Assembly (NCBI RefSeq): GCF_025698545.1
Contig: NC_068572.1
Span: 558,001 to 622,000, forward strand
Origin: Gossypium raimondii
Taxonomy: Eukaryota; Streptophyta; Magnoliopsida; Malvales; Malvaceae
DNA: 64,000 nucleotides
Direction of reading: 5' to 3'
Shown here: in pieces, positions 12,690 to 23,632 of the stretch
How the letters are laid out: each line of letters begins with the position of its first letter
Position numbering within the stretch: the first letter of the stretch is position 1
The notes under the pieces: generated by a model
What the model saw: the letters and a program-made list of their open reading frames with translations, nothing else
Database searches by the model: none
Told to the model about the DNA's origin: nothing
Position numbers and translations under genes: made by a program

Positions 12690-13071
12690 TCATGTTGCAG
12701 CCTTTACAACAACAGATGGGAAATCAAGCAACACGATCTTGTCAATGGCCGTAGAAAACGTTGCAGAGAATTCAACATGACAGGGGTGACCGACAAACGC
12801 AGTGTAACCTTGTTTGTCTTCGAATGTCATTAAAAAAGCATGAGTAAATCCTTGCCCAAGCATCTCTTCACCTTCAATGTCTTGTCCCCTGCAAGAAAAA
12901 TCAGTAAAAATCATAATGAACCAAAAAAACCAAAAAAAATTTCTTTCTTTACCATTCAAAGGACTTGACAGCATCAATCTCTGAAACAAGTTTTTGCATC
13001 CCTTTAAGTATGTCTTCCACGACCACATCCTCCTTAAACTTAACGATAACAAGATGCTTGAACCCTGCCAT
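12690..13071 (-). CDS. Stress-responsive A/B barrel (Dabb) domain protein
   Basis: Two exons on the minus strand: 12953-13071 (39 codons plus 2 nt) and 12690-12888, joined by GT-AG (GAATG|GTAAAG ... TTGCAG|GGGACA). Product 105 aa, starting MAGFKHLVIVKFKEDVVVED. The single Dabb domain includes VKSFEWGQDIEGEEM, GFTHAFLMTFEDKQGY and HVEFSATF. The length and the ferredoxin-like dimeric barrel pattern fit the plant family of about 100-111 aa, whose members are linked to stress and boiling-stable proteins. The molecular role of most is unknown. By memory, Arabidopsis At5g22580 is the match and lies near the ADT5 region, which supports the call. No signal peptide is seen; it is probably cytosolic. 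Confidence 0.88.
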
Positions 13072-15207
13072 TAATTATTTACATACCCTATTAGCCTCAT
13101 GAATTTATATATACATGTACATATACACACACCAGCACCAATTATTTGTGTGTCAACTTCCACAGTTCACTCTATTCAGTGTGTACCTCGTTACTTTTGT
13201 CAAGAGAAATGTCGAGTGAACTTTATGTATGGATAAGGTCTGAGATTTCATTAAGTTGGCTCCAGTCTAATCGTTATATGGTTGTCAGCTTTATCAATCC
13301 AATTGTTGCCGAAGGGACTATCTTACCCCTAAGGGGCATAAGACACCTTGACACGTGACCAACCTTTGCCTACTGATGATGGAAGAATGATTCTTTTTAG
13401 AGAAGTCTTTAAAGTATTGTTTGTCCGAAATTGACGAATCCTTCAATGGGTTAATGTTCATTTGTCTGAAGCAAATGGGCGGCTCAACAGGTTCATATTA
13501 TGTTTAGGTCAGGTTGAGATTTTGTCTCCCGACTTTGTGGAGACTAAAGAGATCGCTTGAGATGCAGGTTCATAGAGTTGGGGAGTATCGTCAAGTCAGA
13601 TCGTAAATGGTGCATGGCCACGAAATGGTGGTCATTTTGTCTATGGTAGGGTTTGGACCTCTAAGCAAAATGGACATCATTTCCTTTGGTGATCGTGTGC
13701 CACAATGGTCTAACTTTGTGAGGTGTTCTAACTCTGTGAAAACTTCAGTTCAACTTTGATGGTGTGGTAATTGGCATAATGGCAACCATGACCGGAAGGG
13801 CCAAAAAGGCAAAGTCTTTTTACCTCTAGTCTCGTCTTTGTTGGACACGATCTTCAGCTCAATATATGGCCTCACCTCATCACAGTGAAATTGTCGTCAA
13901 CCATAGTCGTATTCCTTTGGCTCTTTTTGCACATCAAATGGGGTAATAGGTACGTTTATAGCTCAGTGTCGGCTTTATATTCAATAAAAATTAATCTTTT
14001 GGGTTCTATATTATATCAATCAAATCTTAGTTTAGTATAGCAATCAATCTATGGATTGAAATTGAAATATTTGCTCTTTTTTTTGACACAATATTAAAAC
14101 TACCCATAGTCTTTCCTCAGTCCATAAATAAAAGGATAATGCGCTTCGGTGCACTTGTACCCACATTCTTTTGAATTGGTAACAATACACATGTCAATCA
14201 AACTAAAACTTAATTGACAATTTATTATGTATTTTTATATACTTTAAAAAAATTATATTTCTTTAAAACATTGCATATACAAATTTTTGAAAATATTTAA
14301 TTAATATAATTCATAAAATATCTAACACTTAAATTAACAAAATCCTTTATTTAATTTAATTACTTTTTTAATATGGTCTTCACACATGCACTCATGAATC
14401 AATGCAATTTGACAGATTTCAATTAATTAACAAATTAATGGTTAGTCAAAGTTAAATGTTTTAGCTTCTAAGCAACAATTTCTTCTCTCTTTGAATTTCC
14501 AAATGGAGTCCAAATTAATCTAAACTCTTCTTTATTTTATTGCTTCATAATTTTAGGATTAATTCCACCAAACATCTTAAACTATAACTCGGATTTTAAA
14601 TTAGTCCCCAGATTAAATATTCTAATCGAGTCCTCAAAATATTAATAACGTATCACTCATAAATTTAAAACACGTGAATTAACTTGTAAATGCATGTACC
14701 TATTGTATGAGCAACTTGGATTTAATGTGTTAAAAACATATCGTTAATAAAATTATAACGCCAATTTCTTTTTATTTAATATGTTAGATTAAAGCTATCT
14801 ATGCAGTTAATACACATAAATTTGCAATTTGATCCATATATTTTAAATATGTTCCACCTTAGACTTAAGTTGGCATTCAAAGCCCAAATTAATGTAGTTA
14901 GGCTTACGAAAGGACCAAATTGATATAATACGAATGCTTTGAGAAGTTAATAACATTTTTTTGAAACTTGGAATCAATTTAGAACAACAAATCCTAGAGA
15001 TGAACTCAGAAAACCAAGGACAATGTGCCCATCTTTGTCTTATTGTTTGCAACATTATGTTGATTCATGTCATCGTTAAGGATGAAATAACAAAAAAGAA
15101 AATTATTATTTTTAAAATGTCAAAGTGCAATTTTATTATTGTATTACATTACAATTTTATAACTTTAAAAGGGACTTTTATATAATTTTACCATTTTTGG
15201 GACAACT
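13072..15207. other. Intergenic, no gene supported
   Basis: 13140-13970 is less AT-rich and looks like an old degraded repeat. A 70-residue open frame at 13146-13358 has no family features. A SINE copy is at 14076-14218 (-). 14560-14990 carries segments of the 'ATTAGTCC/GGACCAAATT' MITE type, seemingly in inverted pairs. The rest is AT-rich. Confidence 0.45.
14076..14218 (-). mobile_element. SINE copy 3
   Basis: It starts with a T-run (the poly-A tail inverted), followed by GACACAATATTAAAACTACC and 'CATAAATAAAAGGATAATGCGC'. The box-B-like region is GTACCCACATTC on this strand. It matches the other copies in inverted orientation. Confidence 0.55.
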
Positions 15208-16713
15208 TTATTTCGGACTCTTTCGAGGAAAAATGTAAGGATACATACCAAAGAAGGCTTGAATCAAGGTCAATATTAAGAGTATAAGGGCAGCCATGGC
15301 CGACATGAAAGACCATGGCGTGTCAAAATACGTGTGCTTGAATCCGGCCCATCGGACATGCCAATCGTTCCGATAATACTCATTAACGTCCTCAAAAAGT
15401 TTAGATAGGTAACTCTTCTCTATGTCGAATGCCACGTCCTTGCGTATGTTATTAAAGAAGCGAGCGATTTCTTCGTCGGTCCCGAAGTAGTTCTCGATGA
15501 TTTTGTGGTCACATAAGAACCCGGCGTCACTCGGCGTGTTGATTAAACATCCCATGAAGGTCGCGTACGTCGTTACATGGTTCGTTATGTAGTGGTAACA
15601 TTGCTCAAAAGCGACGCAATTGAGGAAGACCGAGCTCGAGAAATCATCAATGGTGAGGAGCGGGATTTGAAGCACGCCGTTGTTGAATTTAACGTCTAAG
15701 AAGCTATCGCTTTTCCCCGGCTTGAATTGAATCCCGGCTAGGTGAAGCTTTTTGGCCGACGGGATCAATTGAAGGAATGTCGATGGTTCTTCGGTTGAAC
15801 TAGTACTCATTTTCGATGTTTCTTCGGACAGGCAAGTACTAATCGTTGATGTTCTCTCGGTAGAACTAGTGTTCCTAGACAGTTCTCCAGAAGAAGAAGT
15901 AGTACGATTTCTTGGTGTTACTTGAGAAGAAGATGGGAGAAAACTCATACGAAATAGATCGAGTAAATGTTTTCCGATAAGATCAGCATGATTCTCGATG
16001 ACTTCGACGGGTCTTTGTACCATGTAATTAAAAAACTCGAGGCTAAGCTGAGTTAACGAACGAACATTTTTTCGATCTGAACCCGAAATCGATAGTTTGA
16101 ACAATGTTTCGAGTACGAAAAAGGGGATTTGATTTTCTAGCCTAAGAAGATCACGCATTATAAACGTCAAAATCCATTGCATATTAAAGATTGGATCATC
16201 AATATTAGTATCCGATAACCCTCCAACAATACAAAAGAGTTCCACAACGAAACATCCGTCGAGAACCATCATCTTGACGAGACTGTTTTTGTCGATTTCG
16301 ATCATTTCTGAGTAGCATTCCCTTATCCTTTCTTCCATCTGTTCCACAGCTCGAAATAGGCGAACGAGGTCAACATTGTGTCTCTGTGTTCGACGAAGGA
16401 ACGATCCCAAGAACCTCCATTTATGCTCTTGCATCATCTCGAGATGATCTTTCCCGTAATGGTAAGGACCGATGGAAACAATGTGCGGTTGATAAGCCTT
16501 TTTATTGATCCCAACAAAGCTTTCGGGGACTCGAAAAATGCAACAAAACTCGTTACCGGCATTTTCACTCAACCGTCTAGGCGGTTGATTGATTTTTTCT
16601 TCCATGATTGTGATAACATGATGGAAGATCTCTCCATGGCTAGTGCCTTCCATTTCTACACTCTTTTCTTTTTCGATTGACACCATTTGTATGCCCATTT
16701 GCTTGAATTGCAT
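15208..16713 (-). CDS. DUF247 family membrane-anchored protein
   Basis: Intronless, 501 aa. Family hallmarks in order: FRVPESFVGINKKAYQPH (60-77), VSIGPYHYGKDHLEMM (79-94), VKMMVLDGCFVVELF (146-160), MRDLLRLENQIPFFVLETLF (186-205), LHLAGIQFKPGKS (323-335), the CVAFEQCYHYITNHV region (366-380) and a C-terminal transmembrane helix around 468-490 (MSAMAALILLILTLIQAFF). Plant DUF247 proteins (about 400-550 aa) are mostly of unknown function; some grass members act in self-incompatibility and others link to defence. An unusual Ser/Thr-rich insert at about 260-312 separates the two halves. Several in-frame Met codons (1, 6, 10, 21) leave the start uncertain; M21 is a plausible alternative. A pseudogene fragment of the same family is at 23205-23632. 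Confidence 0.9.
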   Translation of the reverse strand: MQFKQMGIQMVSIEKEKSVEMEGTSHGEIFHHVITIMEEKINQPPRRLSENAGNEFCCIFRVPESFVGINKKAYQPHIVSIGPYHYGKDHLEMMQEHKWRFLGSFLRRTQRHNVDLVRLFRAVEQMEERIRECYSEMIEIDKNSLVKMMVLDGCFVVELFCIVGGLSDTNIDDPIFNMQWILTFIMRDLLRLENQIPFFVLETLFKLSISGSDRKNVRSLTQLSLEFFNYMVQRPVEVIENHADLIGKHLLDLFRMSFLPSSSQVTPRNRTTSSSGELSRNTSSTERTSTISTCLSEETSKMSTSSTEEPSTFLQLIPSAKKLHLAGIQFKPGKSDSFLDVKFNNGVLQIPLLTIDDFSSSVFLNCVAFEQCYHYITNHVTTYATFMGCLINTPSDAGFLCDHKIIENYFGTDEEIARFFNNIRKDVAFDIEKSYLSKLFEDVNEYYRNDWHVRWAGFKHTYFDTPWSFMSAMAALILLILTLIQAFFGMYPYIFPRKSPK

Positions 16714-17620
16714 GAAGCAACTGCAATAAACTTAGGGTTTTTAAAGATGAATGTAAATAAAAATTATGGGAGTCAACATCTTTACAGTGACGCAATGAAG
16801 GAAGGAACTAAGAACTTGATTCATATGTAAACTACTTGACATTTCCCATTTTTTATTTTATTCATAGCATTGAAACTACAAAAATTTTCTTACACCTTTC
16901 ACTTAGTGCCAACCATTATCCTTGAGGATTACGAGATAACAAAATTTGTCTTCTGCCTTTTAACACCGTGGGAAACTAGGAAGAAACTATGAGAAATTAT
17001 TTTATCAATCCTTCCCATTACATCATTTATGATCATTTTTCAATTATTTAATAACATTTCAATAAATTTTTTCATGTAATTGACACATAATTTTGATAAT
17101 TTTTTACCCCAAACCTAAAACATTGAATTCTGACCTTGTATCTCGAACCTTAAACCCCAAACATTGAACCCGAACATGAACCTTGACCCTTGAACTTGAT
17201 TTAAGGTTTAAGATTCAATATTTGAAGTTTTGGTTTGGTGCTTAAGGTTTAAAATTTGGGGTTAAGGTTTAAAATTTAATGTTCAAGATTCATGGTTTAG
17301 GGTTTAAGATATAGGGTAAAAGATTTACTAAAATTATGTGTCGATAACATAAATTTTTTTTGAAATGTCATTAAATAATTGAAATGAAACTATGGATGCA
17401 TACATAAAATAATTTCTCCTAATGTATAGTTCAAAATGCAAATTTTTGTCTACACTTGTTAATTTGTTTAATTTATTTTTTTGTGTAACAATCATCTCGA
17501 GATTTCAAGAATTTTGTATGTAATTTTTTTTATTTAATAAAAGGAGCAAAATATAATTTTACAATTAATAGAGAGATACATGTGTGTATATATATATATA
17601 TGTATGTATGAATCTAGAGT
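16714..17620. other. Intergenic containing one foldback element
   Basis: Apart from the foldback repeat at 16985-17432 and a short (TA)n run at 17585-17605, nothing is recognised. The part next to 16713 should hold the DUF247 promoter. No clear TATA box stood out. Confidence 0.5.
16985..17432. mobile_element. Foldback/MITE element with about 200-bp inverted arms
   Basis: The left arm (from GAGAAATTATTTTATC, through TTCAATTATTTAATAACATT and GACACATAATTTT) matches the reverse complement of the right arm, which ends ATAAAATAATTTCTC. The inner arms hold many variants of AACCTTAAACC and its complement. Nearly the whole element is palindromic. It has no ORF. Confidence 0.65.
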
Positions 17621-19007
17621 TTAGAACATTTGATCAAGAAGAATAACTAAAGCCATTGCAAAATCCGTCCTGATATTATTAGGCTGAACAACAAGGCGGA
17701 AAATGTCGGTTCCGAAGGCGACCCCTCTGCCACCCTCTTTCCGCTTTATCTCTGCCGCTAACCTCCGCCTGTCATCCGACACGGCGCAACACCGTCGGGA
17801 ATAAGACCCCTCGATCTCGTACATTGTTTTGTTATTCCGACCATCACTCTCGCCGGCGGTAACGTAAGCCAAGCACTTGTTGTTAAAGATGTTCAGTGAT
17901 TTCTTGACTGAAAGTCGAGGAATCGCCATGGTTTCTTCTCCTTCGTAAACTAGCCAATTGTCACCCAGTCCCAGGCTCATTTTCTGACAGAATAAAAAGG
18001 TCAAAATATACTGTTAGGCCCTGTACTTTTACCAAAATTAAAATTTAGTCCATATACGTTAAATCTTTCATGCTAGTTTAGCAAATTTTGATAGAAAAAT
18101 ACTGATGATATTACTGTTTGGATGGATATTTCTAAATTGAAAATGTAACATAATTTTTAACCTAATGTAAATGATGAATGACCTAGATTTAAGCTGAAAG
18201 TAAAATTCGATTTTAATCCCTTTAATATTATTAAATTTCAGATTTAGTCTCTATACTTTCATTTAATATAAACTTGATTCATCAATTTTTAATGTCATTA
18301 GCTAGACTATTAATTATCTATACTATATTTAAGACTTTGACTGAGTTAATGTCGCAAGTCAACTAGATAATAACTCAAGTGGAAAATGATTACAAAATCC
18401 GTCTATTTAAAAGTAACAAATATTATTTATGTTTTTCTTTTAATTTTATATAAAATCTATAAAAAATAATTTAAACATGAAATGAATTCACAAATGAGTA
18501 ATATTTGTACCTAAGACATCAAGATCTTCAAAGCCTCAATTTTGTCATTTCATCCATCTGTTCCTTAATGTTTTTACACAATTTTCTTTTCCTCACATAA
18601 TCTATGATTTGTCGCAATCTAATATTGGTCTCAAACCAATATTATTTGAAGTAATTATCAAGAGATCAAATTCTGCGAAACTAAAAATATAGACACTAAA
18701 CCCTAAATTCGAGCATAATAGAAGGACCAAATCAACAATTAAACCAGAAAACGTAAGCTTATAATAATACCTTACGACGGAGAGTGAGTAGTGCTTTGCC
18801 ATTAGCATCCATAAGAAGGATGGATCCTTTATTCCCTTCCATATAATTATCCACCCTATATACCAGATCACCTTTACCATCAAACACCGTGAACCCATTA
18901 CAGTTGAATATCAACGACTTCTTCCACACCGTCATAACCTCCTCCATCTCCGCCTTACACGGCGGCACCCCGCCTGTAAAACTAGCGTTGGGATAAACCT
19001 TCGTCAT
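17621..19007 (-). CDS. LURP-one-related (LOR) protein, tubby-like C2 fold
   Basis: Two exons: 18771-19007 and 17621-17983, joined by AAG|GTATTATT ... TCTGTCAG|AAAATG. Product 199 aa. Exon 1 starts MTKVYPNASF and carries WKKSLIFNCNGFTVFDGKG and LVYRVDNY. Exon 2 carries the second half of the barrel (SVKKSLNIF, YEIEGSYSRRCCAV, VAFGTDIFRLVVQP, the last segment DFAMALVILLDQMF). The strand order matches the DUF567/LOR family of about 200 aa. LURP1 members act in defence against oomycetes in Arabidopsis; most others are uncharacterised. I chose the ATG at 19007 over the in-frame one at 19097, because a TATA box at 19121-19132 would put the start site at about 19090-19100 and because family members begin close to MTKVYP. 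Confidence 0.87.
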
Positions 19008-19120
19008 TCGAGTAAACGATTCCAGCCTTCCTTTCTCTCTTCTTTTTAACTCCAAAAAAACGATCAAAGCAAGTACGAATTGTGTTTGGATATACATATA
19101 TACATGAGTTAAGAAGAGCT

Positions 19121-19132
19121 AATATATATATA
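19121..19132 (-). promoter_or_regulatory. TATA box of the LOR gene
   Basis: An alternating TA run, CTATATATATATTA on the minus strand, lies about 115 bp upstream of the chosen ATG at 19007. It would give a leader of about 85-90 nt. The call helps decide the translation start. Confidence 0.5.
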
Positions 19133-19139
19133 GTGACAA

Positions 19140-20348
19140 AAGTTTACCATTGATAAAGACAAGAATCCCAACAATGGATTTGGACGGAGGAAATAGTTGA
19201 AGAAAAAAAGGAAAGGGATGTCGGGTACAGTTGACAAGACAAAGAAACAGGGGGCAGGCCCATAGCCATAGCTAAGCTTTACTTCAAAGACAACGAATAT
19301 TATGAGTACTAAAATAAAGGTTAAATTTTTGTGTGGTTGATAACTGCTTTACGGTGGGAAACAATGGAACACTTGTCGATCAGACAAGGGCTTTGTGTTA
19401 GATATTTTGATGAGGATGAAATTACGATAGTGTTTCCAGTAAAAATGACACGAGCTTGCAGCCGCTTTTTTTAAAAATTTTTAGGCGTCTTAGACGTGGA
19501 CATACCACACACTCATAAATTCACACGTGTAATTTGTGTGTTTTTCATATATTACCTTCAAATAAAAGCCGAATTAGTCCATTTAGAGTATACGCACAAG
19601 GTGAAAACGAAACGAAAAAGGTGAGGCTTGAAACTCGAACTTTCAAGGCTTGGAACATGAAATGGTTTAATATCGTTGAGGGAATTACCACTTTTTTAGA
19701 AGAAAATTTTTGAAGTACCATTTACCTAACTATCGACCAATCCCCCCGACTATGATAGATACTATCCCCGGTGGGATTCTATCTCCAACCCCTTCCCTTC
19801 TTCCCTTTTTCTTTTCTCAAATCCGACATAACAAGTGTTTGTCCAATATGGTCTAATTTCGATAAGGCATTCTTATTGTTTTTTTTAGATATGCCTAACT
19901 TAGGACTAGTGTTCTTATTTCAATTTGCTATTTCGTAATGAAAGCTTTATGTCGAACAATTACCCCCCCCCCCAACTTCATGAATGGATTTTAATTTCAT
20001 AAATAATTCTACATTATCGGGTCACTGATTTGATTAAAAATTCAGGGAAAAAAAACCCAATTCAACCGCTAGTTAAACAAGTCTGTACCAGTTCAGAGTC
20101 TAACCAATTCAAACTTTCAAAGCCATTTTCCAGACCAATGCCCCGATCAGTTCCCAATCCAGCCGGTCTGACTAACCAGTCTGGTCCAGTTCAAACATCC
20201 TTGCTACTAATGGAGTCATCAGAAAAGCATTCTTCAACCAAGACCTACCCCGATTCAATCATTACATCACTGCAAACTAAGGGTACATTTCATGCGTGCA
20301 ACCAAAGATTTAAAAAATTGAAGGCTAATAATAACAAACCCAATGTAG
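19140..20348. other. Intergenic, with a CCAGT/ACTGG-rich repeat at its end
   Basis: No gene is supported. 20060-20210 is rich in GGTTCAA, CCAGT and GGTCTG motifs. It resembles segments at 21300-21515 and 24615-24770, which lie inside the duplicated COX7a blocks. A C-run of 10 is at 19965-19974. The open frame at 20030-20359 is made of this repeat. Confidence 0.45.
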
Positions 20349-20722
20349 TTCAATTTTAGAACATGTAAATCATCTTTTAACGTAAGTGATTAACGCTAAG
20401 ACATTTTTTGTTTAGGAACTTCAATACACTTACCATATTGAGATATATATTCATGTCTACCAAAGATTAACAACTCAAAATCCAAATCCAAATTATGCAA
20501 TAATAATCATAAAACATCATGTTGAATCCTTGAGTTTCTTATCATTTAGCTTTTCAAGAGAATCCAAAACCAAACTAAAAAACATAACCCCAAAGGGTAT
20601 CTTTTAAGATCTCCATTTGGCATAAAAACCAAACAATTATTAGAGCAAATAAACAAACAATTTCATGCTAAAATGAAACCCAAAAAAAGAAAAACATGTC
20701 TTCTAACCACGAGTGAGAGCTC

Positions 20723-21043
20723 TCAATCCTTTTTTCCAATCCCATGAGACATGTTATAGATCCCTCGTCCCTGAAAAAAAATAACAAGCACACAACATAA
20801 GCAATAGTTTCATTGATCTTTTTATTCGACAAACGGGAGGTTTTAAAATTGTTTTAAGATAGTTTTACAATTACTAATGAAACTCACGATTAAAAACAAG
20901 GAACTTGCAGCTAGAGCGGCGGGAATGGCGACAGATGTGATCTTATCGTAAGGACCTTTCAAGTAAGTGTGTTTGTGGATGCCTTGAAAATATTTCTGAT
21001 ACTCGATAAGCTTTTCCCTAGGTCTGAATGGTGCCTCTGACAT
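20723..21043 (-). CDS. COX7A: Cytochrome c oxidase subunit 7a-like (COX7a), copy A
   Basis: Two coding exons: 20888-21043 (52 codons) and 20723-20770 (15 codons plus stop), joined at ATC|GTGAGT ... TTTCAG|GGACGAGGG. The product is 67 aa. Exon 1 begins MSEAPFRPREKL, continues through IHKHTYLKGPYDKITSVAIP and enters a membrane segment at about 40-52. Exon 2 gives GRGIYNMSHGIGKKD. This matches plant COX7a-like proteins of about 67 aa, small single-span subunits of mitochondrial complex IV. A further intron lies in the 5' UTR: acceptor TGTGACAG|CAGGATG just before the ATG, donor CTCTCAG|GTATTC at 22050-22052. Without the short second exon the frame would read into the intron and give a false 66-aa protein. 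Copy B differs at the last residue. Confidence 0.88.
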
Positions 21044-22051
21044 CCTGCTGTCACAAAGTTAAACATTCGGTTATACATCGAATAAGAGAATAAGATTTTT
21101 CCAAAACTCCCTAAACCTCAACCCAACTTAATCTCTTTTCCCAAATCGGCACAATCATGCATAGTATCTATCTTCATCTATTTTAACCAATAAAACAATT
21201 GAATCCACATTAACAAGCAGACATCGATAGTACCCGCATCAACAAAATACAAGAAACATCTTCCCCCCTATTTTTCAAAAGCTGCATTAAACAAGGGCAG
21301 ACAATACACTATAGCAAGGTTTTCAGAATCAGACTGGTGGTAGAACCAGTCAGGACACCGATTTGCCAGTTCAACCAGTTTTTTGCCTTGTTCAACCAGT
21401 CATTTGCCTTGTTCAACCAGTTATTACCATTTCCCAGATCAACTGGTTCAATGCCCTTCTCTAGCCCGGTACCTCGGCCAGTCTAGTCCGGTTCAAACAA
21501 CCTTGCAATATAGCCTAGAAATCAAATTTTGCGTCTCGAGATTTGAGAAGCCCCTACAAAGAAATATTTTCATATGTGCATACATTTTAACTCAAATAAA
21601 CTTAAAAAACTCTTCGATACTCGGTAACAAACCTCATCGTATCAGTGCCCTTTTTCCTAAAGAAATGCAATAAGACAAAATGGGGATCAATAAACCCAGT
21701 TCAAACTCAATTTACAGTCCACCAGGGGGAGAATTTTATGAATATTTGGCTAGAACAAGGATTATTTGGTTTCAATTACTCATAGACTTACAATCTTAAA
21801 CAATTAATTTACACTATTTTGAACAAAAAGAAAACAAGAAAAGAAGCTAGGTTGATTGCTTTGTTCTTGAATCAATACCTTCACAATCCACAAATAGCAT
21901 AGATCAAATCCAATTCTAATTACCCAAAAGCGTTTCCAGTAAATCAAATCAGCAGATTCAAAGATAAGAAAACTAAAAAAAATCAATTACTCAAAATTGA
22001 ATTAAAACACATTTCAATATCGGCTTCATAAGAGGAAAAAGAAAAGAATAC

Positions 22052-22140
22052 CTGAGAGAAAACCAAGCTTGATTCTTCCTCTTCTTTCTTAGATTAGGAA
22101 AAAGAAGACCCCTAGAATTTCTAGACGACTTTTTTGAGCC
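22052..22140 (-). other. 5'-UTR exon of COX7a copy A (non-coding)
   Basis: On the minus strand the sequence AATCTAAGAAAGAAGAGGAA leads to the donor CTCTCAG|GTATTC. The same segment and donor are conserved in copy B at 25330-25410. The roughly 1-kb intron ends 4 nt before the ATG. The upstream limit is a guess. Confidence 0.5.
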
Positions 22141-22159
22141 TTTAGGGATTTGGATTAAG

Positions 22160-23204
22160 TTCGGGAAAATGGTGTCTTGTATTATAAAAAAAATTCAAAA
22201 GTTTGTATGGGCTGAGAGTGGCTGGCCCAATTCATAAGAGGTTTTAATATGACCTTAGTCCCTGTACTCTTCAGAGTTTTGAACTTTAGTCCCTTTACTT
22301 GTTTGATTTGAAAATTAAAATCTTATTTATAACACTGGTAATTAATTTTCATTAAATTTTAAAAATAAAAATTTAAAAATTAAAAGCCAACATATATTCA
22401 ATATAGTAGAAGTTAATTAATTGTGTTAGCGATTGAATTTTAAATCGGAAAAATAAAGAAATTAAATTCTTGAAAATTAAAGTAAAGTGATTGGATTTAA
22501 AAATCCAAGAACACAAGGACTAAATTAAATACATCTGTAGTGATATAATCTTGACAAAGTTCATAAATCTCATAATCTATTAGGAATTTTTTAAAATATA
22601 TAAAACCATATAAATTTGTAATATATAGAGAATCTATTTGTTTTAATAAACCTGTTGAATCAAACAAATCACACATTCTCGATTGAATCGGTCTTACTTA
22701 ACCTAATGAATTTTAACACTCATTTACAATACATAAGAATTATATTTTGATATAATTCATATGAAACGCTTATACATAATATATTGATTTAATTCAATTT
22801 TCACAAATTGTTAATTTCAACATTATGCCTTACATATTGCATATATAGATAATTATCCTTCTCAAATATAAAAAAATGAAACCAAAATTCCATGTTATAC
22901 ATTAAACCTCGAATCAAATTTTTATGTGCATAATTACAATAAATTGAAATTTACGTATCAAATTATTATTTGTACGAAAATTCATGTATATTTTGAAAAT
23001 AAAATATTGTCATCATTGAATCTAACCTCTGTTTCTTACTCTTTCTTAATTTTCCAATACCCTAGTTTAATAGTAGCCTAGATTTCAATAAGTTTAGGTT
23101 CGGGTTTTGATCAATTCAAATTTGAGCTCTTTTTTAAAGATAGTCATTTGTGTTTAGATTGTTTTAGTTTCAAATAGCTTCAAATTTGGATAGTTTTAAA
23201 TTTG
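22160..23204. other. AT-rich 5' flank of COX7a copy A, no gene
   Basis: Homologous to about 25430-26350 behind copy B, with many indels. It should contain the copy A promoter near its start. No other feature is recognised. Confidence 0.5.
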
Positions 23205-23632
23205 TGTCAATTCGGAAAGACAACGACGTGTCGAAATATATGCGCTTGAATCCGACCCATCAAACATGCCATCATTCCGATAAGACTTGTTAACGTCCTC
23301 AAAAACTTCCGATAGGTAGCTCTTCTTCGTGTCAAATGCCACGTCCTTGCATATGTTGTTAAAGAAGTGAGCAATTTATCCCATGAAGGTCGCGAACATC
23401 ATTACGTGGTTCGTTATGTGGTGGTAACATTGCCCGAAAGCGACGCAATTGAGGAAGATAGAGCTCGTGAAATTGTCGACGGTGAGGAGCAGGACTTGAA
23501 GCACGCTGTCCTTGAATTTAACGTGTAAGAAGCGATTGCTTTTCCACGACTTGAATTGAATCCAGGATAGGTGAAGCATTTTGGCCAATGGGATCTATTG
23601 AAAGAATGTCGATGTTTCTTCTGTCGAACTAG
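23205..23632 (-). pseudogene. DUF247 pseudogene fragment
   Basis: Minus-strand similarity to residues of about 315-467 of the DUF247 gene at 15208-16713: AKMLHLSWIQFKSWKSN, LNCVAFGQCYHHITNHV, ATFMG and the segment before the membrane helix. Relative to the intact gene, about 80 bp are missing near 23378 (the part coding INTPSDAG...DEEIARF), and both the N-terminal two thirds and the membrane anchor are absent. It ends exactly where COX7a unit B begins (23632), so it may mark a breakpoint of that duplication. It is a dead remnant. Confidence 0.82.

Larger units (their letters stand above)
20349..23200. repeat. COX7a tandem duplication, unit A
   Basis: From 20349 to about 23200 the sequence matches 23632 to about 26350 with indels. 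Matches include the gene, its 5'-UTR exon, a CCAGT-rich repeat and the downstream AT-rich tail. The spacing of about 3.28 kb is constant across the gene. Similarity is very high in and near the gene and weaker past about 22300, so one tandem event followed by decay is inferred. Confidence 0.8.

Noticed and set aside
13146-13358. 70-residue open frame
   Set aside because: No domain, no splice context and lies in an old degraded repeat-like stretch.
20030-20359. 109-residue open frame with Ser/Pro/Gln-rich sequence
   Set aside because: It is built from the GGTTCAA/CCAGT repeat also found at 21300 and 24615; no splice or family support.
20843-20890. COX7a reading continued to a stop at 20843 (ending VSFISNCKTILKQF)
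   Set aside because: The tail is intron sequence: a GTGAGT donor and a conserved downstream exon give the family's usual GRGIYNMSHGIGKK end in both copies.
21383-21673. 96-residue open frame on the plus strand
   Set aside because: It overlaps the long 5'-UTR intron of COX7a copy A and the CCAGT-rich repeat; not conserved as a frame in unit B.
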